Below, piece after piece: positions 24,801-36,800 of a stretch of 64,000 nucleotides of DNA; within the stretch, counting starts at the first letter, position 1, and every line of letters begins with the position of its first letter. Below the pieces are notes generated by a model. The model did not search any database, was not told where the DNA came from, and worked only from the letters and a program-made list of their open reading frames with translations. A program made the translations under genes and the position numbers. The DNA is from Canna indica (lineage: Eukaryota > Streptophyta > Magnoliopsida > Zingiberales > Cannaceae): the NCBI GenBank assembly GCA_034359265.1, contig CP136895.1, positions 50,858,001-50,922,000 of the forward strand, in the 5' to 3' direction.

Positions 24801-27800
24801 ATCGTCCTTCCAAAGATGATATCCTTCTCATCATATGGTCTGAGAGGTGCTCGTTTGATGACGATCTTACGTCCGAGGCAGAATCTTGAACACATGGGAC
24901 AAACTGTTAATAGGCATTTTCTGCAGTGAGAGCGCATGTTTGGGTTTGTAGGCTCTTTGCACATGGTACATCTGTCACATCCTTTTGTGACATCTGTATT
25001 GTCTTCCCATGTATGGAAACACTCTCGCATTTCAGTTGGGAGTGTTATCTTTACTCTCCATGAGTACTCTGGTTCAGTGGTGATGACTACAAATGCTGTA
25101 TCAAAGGGGTAGTCATTGTAGTCTATGGCAAGTTTTGTAGCGTGTCCTGATTCTCCTTCAGAGAAAGAGCAGATTCCTTCACTGTCAGGTTCATCGAGAT
25201 CGACTGAGACAACGTCCCAGTCATTAGTGAGGTCCAAGTTTTCCATCACCCACATTTTAGCCACTTGCGACGAATACCCGTTTTATCTTGGGTAATCAAG
25301 TTCCGCCGTGTACGCTGCTTGCTCAATTTCTTCTTCTTGTTTGCCTGTGTTGTATTTTTCAGAGTAGTAGTTGTAGAAATCTGAGGAATCTTCATCTTCG
25401 TCTTCGTCGTCTGTTTCTGACGTGTCCCATTTAGGAGGGACTTCAGTATTACTGTTTTCGTCGGCTTCTTTGTCATCAACTTGTAATGACCAAAGGTTCT
25501 GGAAAGCCTTTTCGTCTTTCTCTTCAAAGTGGTATTCTTCGTCCCAATCTCTTTCTTCTTCGAACTTGATCTTGCTGTTACCGATAATAGCCCCTAGAAA
25601 CTCAATCTCTTGAGTTGCCAGTTTCATTTTTGTTGGGGATAGTACTAATCCCCATTTTTCACATATTTTGAGCATGACTTCCAGGTGTCTTGCATGCTCC
25701 TTTTCAGTCTCAGAAAAGACTAAGATGTCGTCAATGTACACTGCTATGAATTCTTCCGTGCCTGCAAAGCATTGGTCCATCTTTCTTTGAAATATCACCC
25801 CTTTGATGAGAGAACAGTATGATAGACACGTGAAAGCACTCTTGAAAATAGGAGCCATAAGACCGAGTGCAAGCCGCCATAGGACTATGGCTATTATTGT
25901 CAACTCAGGCACAACAGTTGATCCAACCACTGGGAAAGAAGTGAGGGGTACGTTCCTATCTTTACTCTCCATGAGTAGGTATCATATCCAGATGGGAATC
26001 CATCACCTTAAACCTTCTGAATGAAAGGAATTGGCCAGATAACAAATCAAAAATGTGTTATGTGGAGAAGGTATCCAGATAAAACGGGAAGCGTGCTTCT
26101 CAAATTGGTCGCGGGTTATTGAAAACACAGGAACAACTTGAGGAAAGGGAAATAGCTTGAAAGCTTCAAGAACTTGATTAAGAAATAAGATTACAGAGGG
26201 AAAAGTAGAACTCTTCGGTGGTTCCGGAGTATGTTCTGCAATTCCATAGTCACACCTATTTATAAGGAAGGGAGAAGTCTCTCGAAGAGGCTCAATAAGT
26301 GAGTGCGGGTGCTCATTGGGCCCCATCGTCCATTCACTTGATTAGCCTTTACAGGACGAGAATCTCCATTATGACTCTTACTGTTCATACAGCTGTGTCC
26401 AGCATATAAAGTAGTGCTGGCCAGCGCAAAAGTGGAAAACATCACCATCATGCTTTTGCATTATTGTCCTTGTTTATTCGTCTTGTCGGCCTTATCTCTT
26501 TATCAGATTAGATCGTATCTGGTGCTGGAATAGAGGTTGCTGGTACTGCTGCTGGTGATCATTTTGTGGCATGACTCCAGATTTTTAATGTGTTGAGTCA
26601 GAGGTTTAATATCATCTTCAGCATATTTATCAGCAGATTGTTCTAATCTGGCTTTCTGCAAGTAGGCCATTGCTAATAGTCCTTGAAGTTCTGTGAGGAC
26701 TATTCTTGTTTGTTCTTGATGTATATGGATTAGTTTGTTGTTCCATTCATCTACTTCTTCTAGAGAGTAGATCTCTCCATACATCAAGTTACAGGACAAT
26801 CTCTCGACCTCTTCTAATTTCTGTGAACCGCTGAGAACGGCCCAGTGCTGGGAGGTCATGATCGCTCTTTTAGTTGTGGCATATGTCTTCCTGCAGGCAT
26901 CTGCAAGTTGCTTCAGCTGGTCTATAATCATCTGCATAAAGAAACAAATTAGATCTAATATAGATAATGCTCATAAGAAACAAACAAGGACAATAGTAGT
27001 TTTGAACTTATTATCTTCAATGCTCATAAGTCCTCCTTTTAGTCTCATTTTGGCCACTTGCTGAGAGTTAACCCCATTAATTTGAATTGGGAATGCACTT
27101 GGCTCTAGTGACTCTGATGGTATAGAGTCTTGATCAATACAGCAGACTGTGGCTCCAGTGTCCAGAATAGCTTGAACTTTGAAGGGCTTAACATTGGGAA
27201 TTTCCATTATAATCTCCATATTGTAGAGTCGGTTTAGGAGAGCACTGGAAGATAGGGAGTCCGATTTCAAACTATGGAAAGAAGAGGAAAAGATTCTTGA
27301 AAGAGCTATGAAAAGACTCGTCAAACGACTCCGCACGGCAGAAGAAGAAATTGAAGAAATGAAAGAGAAGTTCAGGAAGGAGCATCGTCCTTCCAAAGAT
27401 GATATCCTTCTCATCATATGGTCTGAGAGGTGCTCGTTTGATGACGATCTTACGTCCGAGGCAGAATCTTGAACACATGGGACAAACTGTTAATAGGCAT
27501 TTTCTGCAGTGAGAGCGCATGTTTGGGTTTGTAGGCTCTTTGCACATGGTACATCTGTCACATCCTTTTGTGACATCTGTATTGTCTTCCCATGTATGGA
27601 AACACTCTCGCATTTCAGTTGGGAGTGTTATCTTTACTCTCCATGAGTACTCTGGTTCAGTGGTGATGACTACAAATGCTGTATCAAAGGGGTAGTCATT
27701 GTAGTCTATGGCAAGTTTTGTAGCGTGTCCTGATTCTCCTTCAGAGAAAGAGCAGATTCCTTCACTGTCAGGTTCATCGAGATCGACTGAGACAACGTCC

Positions 27801-30800
27801 CAGTCATTAGTGAGGTCCAAGTTTTCCATCACCCACATTTTAGCCACTTGCGACGAATACCCGTTTTATCTTGGGTAATCAAGTTCCGCCGTGTACGCTG
27901 CTTGCTCAATTTCTTCTTCTTGTTTGCCTGTGTTGTATTTTTCAGAGTAGTAGTTGTAGAAATCTGAGGAATCTTCATCTTCGTCTTCGTCGTCTGTTTC
28001 TGACGTGTCCCATTTAGGAGGGACTTCAGTATTACTGTTTTCGTCGGCTTCTTTGTCATCAACTTGTAATGACCAAAGGTTCTGGAAAGCCTTTTCGTCT
28101 TTCTCTTCAAAGTGGTATTCTTCGTCCCAATCTCTTTCTTCTTCGAACTTGATCTTGCTGTTACCGATAATAGCCCCTAGAAACTCAATCTCTTGAGTTG
28201 CCAGTTTCATTTTTGTTGGGGATAGTACTAATCCCCATTTTTCACATATTTTGAGCATGACTTCCAGGTGTCTTGCATGCTCCTTTTCAGTCTCAGAAAA
28301 GACTAAGATGTCGTCAATGTACACTGCTATGAATTCTTCCGTGCCTGCAAAGCATTGGTCCATCTTTCTTTGAAATATCACCCCTTTGATGAGAGAACAG
28401 TATGATAGACACGTGAAAGCACTCTTGAAAATAGGAGCCATAAGACCGAGTGCAAGCCGCCATAGGACTATGGCTATTATTGTCAACTCAGGCACAACAG
28501 TTGATCCAACCACTGGGAAAGAAGTGAGGGGTACGTTCCTATCTTTACTCTCCATGAGTAGGTATCATATCCAGATGGGAATCCATCACCTTAAACCTTC
28601 TGAATGAAAGGAATTGGCCAGATAACAAATCAAAAATGTGTTATGTGGAGAAGGTATCCAGATAAAACGGGAAGCGTGCTTCTCAAATTGGTCGCGGGTT
28701 ATTGAAAACACAGGAACAACTTGAGGAAAGGGAAATAGCTTGAAAGCTTCAAGAACTTGATTAAGAAATAAGATTACAGAGGGAAAAGTAGAACTCTTCG
28801 GTGGTTCCGGAGTATGTTCTGCAATTCCATAGTCACACCTATTTATAAGGAAGGGAGAAGTCTCTCGAAGAGGCTCAATAAGTGAGTGCGGGTGCTCATT
28901 GGGCCCCATCGTCCATTCACTTGATTAGCCTTTACAGGACGAGAATCTCCATTATGACTCTTACTGTTCATACAGCTGTGTCCAGCATATAAAGTAGTGC
29001 TGGCCAGCGCAAAAGTGGAAAACATCACCATCATGCTTTTGCATTATTGTCCTTGTTTATTCGTCTTGTCGGCCTTATCTCTTTATCAGATTAGATCGTA
29101 TCTGGTGCTGGAATAGAGGTTGCTGGTACTGCTGCTGGTGATCATTTTGTGGCATGACTCCAGATTTTTAATGTGTTGAGTCAGAGGTTTAATATCATCT
29201 TCAGCATATTTATCAGCAGATTGTTCTAATCTGGCTTTCTGCAAGTAGGCCATTGCTAATAGTCCTTGAAGTTCTGTGAGGACTATTCTTGTTTGTTCTT
29301 GATGTATATGGATTAGTTTGTTGTTCCATTCATCTACTTCTTCTAGAGAGTAGATCTCTCCATACATCAAGTTACAGGACAATCTCTCGACCTCTTCTAA
29401 TTTCTGTGAACCGCTGAGAACGGCCCAGTGCTGGGAGGTCATGATCGCTCTTTTAGTTGTGGCATATGTCTTCCTGCAGGCATCTGCAAGTTGCTTCAGC
29501 TGGTCTATAATCATCTGCATAAAGAAACAAATTAGATCTAATATAGATAATGCTCATAAGAAACAAACAAGGACAATAGTAGTTTTGAACTTATTATCTT
29601 CAATGCTCATAAGTCCTCCTTTTAGTCTCATTTTGGCCACTTGCTGAGAGTTAACCCCATTAATTTGAATTGGGAATGCACTTGGCTCTAGTGACTCTGA
29701 TGGTATAGAGTCTTGATCAATACAGCAGACTGTGGCTCCAGTGTCCAGAATAGCTTGAACTTTGAAGGGCTTAACATTGGGAATTTCCATTATAATCTCC
29801 ATATTGTAGAGTCGGTTTAGGAGAGCACTGGAAGATAGGGAGTCCGATTTCAAACTATGGAAAGAAGAGGAAAAGATTCTTGAAAGAGCTATGAAAAGAC
29901 TCGTCAAACGACTCCGCACGGCAGAAGAAGAAATTGAAGAAATGAAAGAGAAGTTCAGGAAGGAGCATCGTCCTTCCAAAGATGATATCCTTCTCATCAT
30001 ATGGTCTGAGAGGTGCTCGTTTGATGACGATCTTACGTCCGAGGCAGAATCTTGAACACATGGGACAAACTGTTAATAGGCATTTTCTGCAGTGAGAGCG
30101 CATGTTTGGGTTTGTAGGCTCTTTGCACATGGTACATCTGTCACATCCTTTTGTGACATCTGTATTGTCTTCCCATGTATGGAAACACTCTCGCATTTCA
30201 GTTGGGAGTGTTATCTTTACTCTCCATGAGTACTCTGGTTCAGTGGTGATGACTACAAATGCTGTATCAAAGGGGTAGTCATTGTAGTCTATGGCAAGTT
30301 TTGTAGCGTGTCCTGATTCTCCTTCAGAGAAAGAGCAGATTCCTTCACTGTCAGGTTCATCGAGATCGACTGAGACAACGTCCCAGTCATTAGTGAGGTC
30401 CAAGTTTTCCATCACCCACATTTTAGCCACTTGCGACGAATACCCGTTTTATCTTGGGTAATCAAGTTCCGCCGTGTACGCTGCTTGCTCAATTTCTTCT
30501 TCTTGTTTGCCTGTGTTGTATTTTTCAGAGTAGTAGTTGTAGAAATCTGAGGAATCTTCATCTTCGTCTTCGTCGTCTGTTTCTGACGTGTCCCATTTAG
30601 GAGGGACTTCAGTATTACTGTTTTCGTCGGCTTCTTTGTCATCAACTTGTAATGACCAAAGGTTCTGGAAAGCCTTTTCGTCTTTCTCTTCAAAGTGGTA
30701 TTCTTCGTCCCAATCTCTTTCTTCTTCGAACTTGATCTTGCTGTTACCGATAATAGCCCCTAGAAACTCAATCTCTTGAGTTGCCAGTTTCATTTTTGTT

Positions 30801-33800
30801 GGGGATAGTACTAATCCCCATTTTTCACATATTTTGAGCATGACTTCCAGGTGTCTTGCATGCTCCTTTTCAGTCTCAGAAAAGACTAAGATGTCGTCAA
30901 TGTACACTGCTATGAATTCTTCCGTGCCTGCAAAGCATTGGTCCATCTTTCTTTGAAATATCACCCCTTTGATGAGAGAACAGTATGATAGACACGTGAA
31001 AGCACTCTTGAAAATAGGAGCCATAAGACCGAGTGCAAGCCGCCATAGGACTATGGCTATTATTGTCAACTCAGGCACAACAGTTGATCCAACCACTGGG
31101 AAAGAAGTGAGGGGTACGTTCCTATCTTTACTCTCCATGAGTAGGTATCATATCCAGATGGGAATCCATCACCTTAAACCTTCTGAATGAAAGGAATTGG
31201 CCAGATAACAAATCAAAAATGTGTTATGTGGAGAAGGTATCCAGATAAAACGGGAAGCGTGCTTCTCAAATTGGTCGCGGGTTATTGAAAACACAGGAAC
31301 AACTTGAGGAAAGGGAAATAGCTTGAAAGCTTCAAGAACTTGATTAAGAAATAAGATTACAGAGGGAAAAGTAGAACTCTTCGGTGGTTCCGGAGTATGT
31401 TCTGCAATTCCATAGTCACACCTATTTATAAGGAAGGGAGAAGTCTCTCGAAGAGGCTCAATAAGTGAGTGCGGGTGCTCATTGGGCCCCATCGTCCATT
31501 CACTTGATTAGCCTTTACAGGACGAGAATCTCCATTATGACTCTTACTGTTCATACAGCTGTGTCCAGCATATAAAGTAGTGCTGGCCAGCGCAAAAGTG
31601 GAAAACATCACCATCATGCTTTTGCATTATTGTCCTTGTTTATTCGTCTTGTCGGCCTTATCTCTTTATCAGATTAGATCGTATCTGGTGCTGGAATAGA
31701 GGTTGCTGGTACTGCTGCTGGTGATCATTTTGTGGCATGACTCCAGATTTTTAATGTGTTGAGTCAGAGGTTTAATATCATCTTCAGCATATTTATCAGC
31801 AGATTGTTCTAATCTGGCTTTCTGCAAGTAGGCCATTGCTAATAGTCCTTGAAGTTCTGTGAGGACTATTCTTGTTTGTTCTTGATGTATATGGATTAGT
31901 TTGTTGTTCCATTCATCTACTTCTTCTAGAGAGTAGATCTCTCCATACATCAAGTTACAGGACAATCTCTCGACCTCTTCTAATTTCTGTGAACCGCTGA
32001 GAACGGCCCAGTGCTGGGAGGTCATGATCGCTCTTTTAGTTGTGGCATATGTCTTCCTGCAGGCATCTGCAAGTTGCTTCAGCTGGTCTATAATCATCTG
32101 CATAAAGAAACAAATTAGATCTAATATAGATAATGCTCATAAGAAACAAACAAGGACAATAGTAGTTTTGAACTTATTATCTTCAATGCTCATAAGTCCT
32201 CCTTTTAGTCTCATTTTGGCCACTTGCTGAGAGTTAACCCCATTAATTTGAATTGGGAATGCACTTGGCTCTAGTGACTCTGATGGTATAGAGTCTTGAT
32301 CAATACAGCAGACTGTGGCTCCAGTGTCCAGAATAGCTTGAACTTTGAAGGGCTTAACATTGGGAATTTCCATTATAATCTCCATATTGTAGAGTCGGTT
32401 TAGGAGAGCACTGGAAGATAGGGAGTCCGATTTCAAACTATGGAAAGAAGAGGAAAAGATTCTTGAAAGAGCTATGAAAAGACTCGTCAAACGACTCCGC
32501 ACGGCAGAAGAAGAAATTGAAGAAATGAAAGAGAAGTTCAGGAAGGAGCATCGTCCTTCCAAAGATGATATCCTTCTCATCATATGGTCTGAGAGGTGCT
32601 CGTTTGATGACGATCTTACGTCCGAGGCAGAATCTTGAACACATGGGACAAACTGTTAATAGGCATTTTCTGCAGTGAGAGCGCATGTTTGGGTTTGTAG
32701 GCTCTTTGCACATGGTACATCTGTCACATCCTTTTGTGACATCTGTATTGTCTTCCCATGTATGGAAACACTCTCGCATTTCAGTTGGGAGTGTTATCTT
32801 TACTCTCCATGAGTACTCTGGTTCAGTGGTGATGACTACAAATGCTGTATCAAAGGGGTAGTCATTGTAGTCTATGGCAAGTTTTGTAGCGTGTCCTGAT
32901 TCTCCTTCAGAGAAAGAGCAGATTCCTTCACTGTCAGGTTCATCGAGATCGACTGAGACAACGTCCCAGTCATTAGTGAGGTCCAAGTTTTCCATCACCC
33001 ACATTTTAGCCACTTGCGACGAATACCCGTTTTATCTTGGGTAATCAAGTTCCGCCGTGTACGCTGCTTGCTCAATTTCTTCTTCTTGTTTGCCTGTGTT
33101 GTATTTTTCAGAGTAGTAGTTGTAGAAATCTGAGGAATCTTCATCTTCGTCTTCGTCGTCTGTTTCTGACGTGTCCCATTTAGGAGGGACTTCAGTATTA
33201 CTGTTTTCGTCGGCTTCTTTGTCATCAACTTGTAATGACCAAAGGTTCTGGAAAGCCTTTTCGTCTTTCTCTTCAAAGTGGTATTCTTCGTCCCAATCTC
33301 TTTCTTCTTCGAACTTGATCTTGCTGTTACCGATAATAGCCCCTAGAAACTCAATCTCTTGAGTTGCCAGTTTCATTTTTGTTGGGGATAGTACTAATCC
33401 CCATTTTTCACATATTTTGAGCATGACTTCCAGGTGTCTTGCATGCTCCTTTTCAGTCTCAGAAAAGACTAAGATGTCGTCAATGTACACTGCTATGAAT
33501 TCTTCCGTGCCTGCAAAGCATTGGTCCATCTTTCTTTGAAATATCACCCCTTTGATGAGAGAACAGTATGATAGACACGTGAAAGCACTCTTGAAAATAG
33601 GAGCCATAAGACCGAGTGCAAGCCGCCATAGGACTATGGCTATTATTGTCAACTCAGGCACAACAGTTGATCCAACCACTGGGAAAGAAGTGAGGGGTAC
33701 GTTCCTATCTTTACTCTCCATGAGTAGGTATCATATCCAGATGGGAATCCATCACCTTAAACCTTCTGAATGAAAGGAATTGGCCAGATAACAAATCAAA

Positions 33801-36800
33801 AATGTGTTATGTGGAGAAGGTATCCAGATAAAACGGGAAGCGTGCTTCTCAAATTGGTCGCGGGTTATTGAAAACACAGGAACAACTTGAGGAAAGGGAA
33901 ATAGCTTGAAAGCTTCAAGAACTTGATTAAGAAATAAGATTACAGAGGGAAAAGTAGAACTCTTCGGTGGTTCCGGAGTATGTTCTGCAATTCCATAGTC
34001 ACACCTATTTATAAGGAAGGGAGAAGTCTCTCGAAGAGGCTCAATAAGTGAGTGCGGGTGCTCATTGGGCCCCATCGTCCATTCACTTGATTAGCCTTTA
34101 CAGGACGAGAATCTCCATTATGACTCTTACTGTTCATACAGCTGTGTCCAGCATATAAAGTAGTGCTGGCCAGCGCAAAAGTGGAAAACATCACCATCAT
34201 GCTTTTGCATTATTGTCCTTGTTTATTCGTCTTGTCGGCCTTATCTCTTTATCAGATTAGATCGTATCTGGTGCTGGAATAGAGGTTGCTGGTACTGCTG
34301 CTGGTGATCATTTTGTGGCATGACTCCAGATTTTTAATGTGTTGAGTCAGAAGTTTAATATCATCTTCAGCATATTTATCAGCAGATTGTTCTAATCTGG
34401 CTTTCTGCAAGTAGGCCATTGCTAATAGTCCTTGAAGTTCTGTGAGGACTATTCTTGTTTGTTCTTGATGTATATGGATTAGTTTGTTGTTCCATTCATC
34501 TACTTCTTCTAGAGAGTAGATCTCTCCATACATCAAGTTACAGGACAATCTCTCGACCTCTTCTAATTTCTGTGAACCGCTGAGAACGGCCCAGTGACAT
34601 GGGACAAACTGTTAATAGGCATTTTCTGCAGTGAGAGCGCATGTTTGGGTTTGTAGGCTCTTTGCACATGGTACATCTGTCATTCCGCCGTGTACGCTGC
34701 CTGCTCAATTTCTTCTTCTTGTTTGCCTGTGTTGTATTTTTCAGAGTAGTAGTTGTAGAAATCTGAGGAATCTTCATCTTCGTCTTCGTCGTCTGTTTCT
34801 GACGTGTCCCATTTAGGAGGGACTTCAGTATTACTGTTTTCGTCGGCTTCTTTGTCATCAACTTGTAATGACCAAAGGTTCTGGAAAGCCTTTTCGTCTT
34901 TCTCTTCAAAGTGGTATTCTTCGTCCCAATCTCTTTCTTCTTCGAACCATGGTTCGCCAGTTCACAGAGATGAAGTTCCCTACTACGAGAATTACATGAC
35001 TGAATTCAGAAGGATGATGAATGAAGAAGCACCTCGAGTTGAGGAAGCCCCAGCAGCTAAAACAGCAATAGAACAAAGAATTGAAGAAAATACAGATAAT
35101 TGGCCTCGATGGGCCAATAACCCGTATTGGCGAGAATTAGAGGAAGAGGAGGGTGTCATAATACGGTACGCAAACTATGATCAACCACCTTCAGAAGAAT
35201 TTGAAGCTACAAGAGACCAGGAATTCGAAAAAATGATGAGTAAACTAAGGCTTGAGCAACCAGAAAGCTCAAATCAAGAAAAACCAGAAATAACACTGGA
35301 AGATAGGGAGTCCGATTTCAAACTATGGAAAGAAGAGGAAAAGATTCTTGAAAGAGCTATGAAAAGACTCGTCAAACGACTCCGCACGGCAGAAGAAGAA
35401 ATTGAAGAAATGAAAGAGAAGTTCAGGAAGGAGCATCGTCCTTCCAAAGATGATAACTGAAGACACTGTACCAGATAGGGGGAAACAAGAACCCCCTTAA
35501 CAAATGCTTGTCGGGAAAGTAAAAATCCCGTTAACAAATATTTACCAGGGAAGCAATAACCCTGTTAACAAATATTTGCAGGGGAAGGAAAACCCCTTTA
35601 TAAAATTCCAAATTATCTATATTAGATCTAATTTGTTTCTTTATGCAGATGATTATAGACCAGCTGAAGCAACTTGCAGATGCCTGCAGGAAGACATATG
35701 CCACAACTAAAAGAGCGATCATGACCTCCCAGCACTGGGCCGTTCAACATACTGGTTGACTGAATCTGCTGGCTCTTGAATTTGGATCAGATGTACTGTG
35801 AGTCTTGAGAGTGCGTCAGCCAATGAATTGAGTTTTCCGTCGATGTGTTCAAAGTTTATTTGAACTCCCGTACCTGTGATATAATCCAGAAAGTTTAACC
35901 ATCGGACTCTGGATGGCTTTGTCGAAGCAGATTTATTATAGAAGCTAATTATCGCTTGACAATCTGTCCTGAGGGTGATTTCTTTCAGGTCTAAATAGTG
36001 AATCTTAAGAGACATGACTGAATTCAGAAGGATGATGAACGAAGAAGCACCTCGAGTTGAGGAAGCCCCAGCAGCTAAAACAGCAATAGAACAAAGAATT
36101 GAAGAAAATACAGATAATTGGCCTCGATGGGCCAATCGTCCAGATTTGGCTGCCAATATCTTGAAATCATTGATATAACTCAGAAGATCCTTAATATGGT
36201 GACAGGAGAGTCTCTCAAGATCTTCGTAAGCTCTGGTCTGTTCTTCTGTAGATCCAGTAGTGGGATCTTCCATTAGGAACATTCGTCTTACTTGCGACAA
36301 TATGTTCTGGGGATCTTCAGCAATTGCATAGTTTAGTAGGCCTAACCATGAACGGAGGCTAGTTTTGCTTTTGAGTTGTTCTGTATCGAAGCTGATTATC
36401 TTCTTGATAATATGGGGCTGTAACTTGATCTTGCTGTTACCGATAATAGCCCCTAGAAACTCAATCTCTTGAGTTGCCAGTTTTATTTTTGTTGGGGATA
36501 GTACTAATCCCCATTCTTTGGAAGGACGATGCTCCTTCCTGAACTTCTCTTTCATTTCTTCAATTTCTTCTTCTGCCGTGCGGAGTCGTTTGACGAGTCT
36601 TTTCATAGCTCTTTCAAGAATCTTTTCCTCTTCTTTCCATAGTTTGAAATCGGACTCCCTATCTTCCAGTGTTATTTCTGGTTTTTCTTGATTTGAGCTT
36701 TCTGGTTGCTCAAGCCTTAGTTTACTCATCATTTTTTCGAATTCCTGGTCTCTTGTAGCTTCAAATTCTTCTGAAGGTGGTTGATCATAGTTTGCGTACC

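Larger units (their letters stand above)
23837..26419. repeat. Array unit 1
   Basis: Complete unit. Left edge set where identity with unit 2 begins (CCAGCGCAAAAGTGG). Confidence 0.9.
23837..34596. repeat. Tandem array of a 2583-bp scrambled viral unit, 4.17 copies
   Basis: Units run 23837-26419, 26420-29002, 29003-31585, 31586-34168, with a partial 34169-34596. The period is exactly 2583 bp throughout. The only difference I noticed is one base near 34350 in the partial copy. Each unit is itself a mosaic of about 11 viral fragments. In unit 1: antisense ORF4 (23837-24386), antisense protease (24416-24656), sense polyprotein tail (24659-24821), antisense Cys-rich/capsid end (24826-25244), small joins, antisense acidic linker (25291-25566), antisense RT (25564-25794), sense pre-RT (25791-25950), sense capsid piece (25983-26069), antisense promoter (26075-26419). 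Exact tandem identity means recent amplification or a misassembly. Confidence 0.95.

Noticed and set aside
23837..34596. CRISPR-like array
   Set aside because: The regular repeats are 2.6-kb viral mosaics in plant DNA, with no short repeat and spacer pattern.
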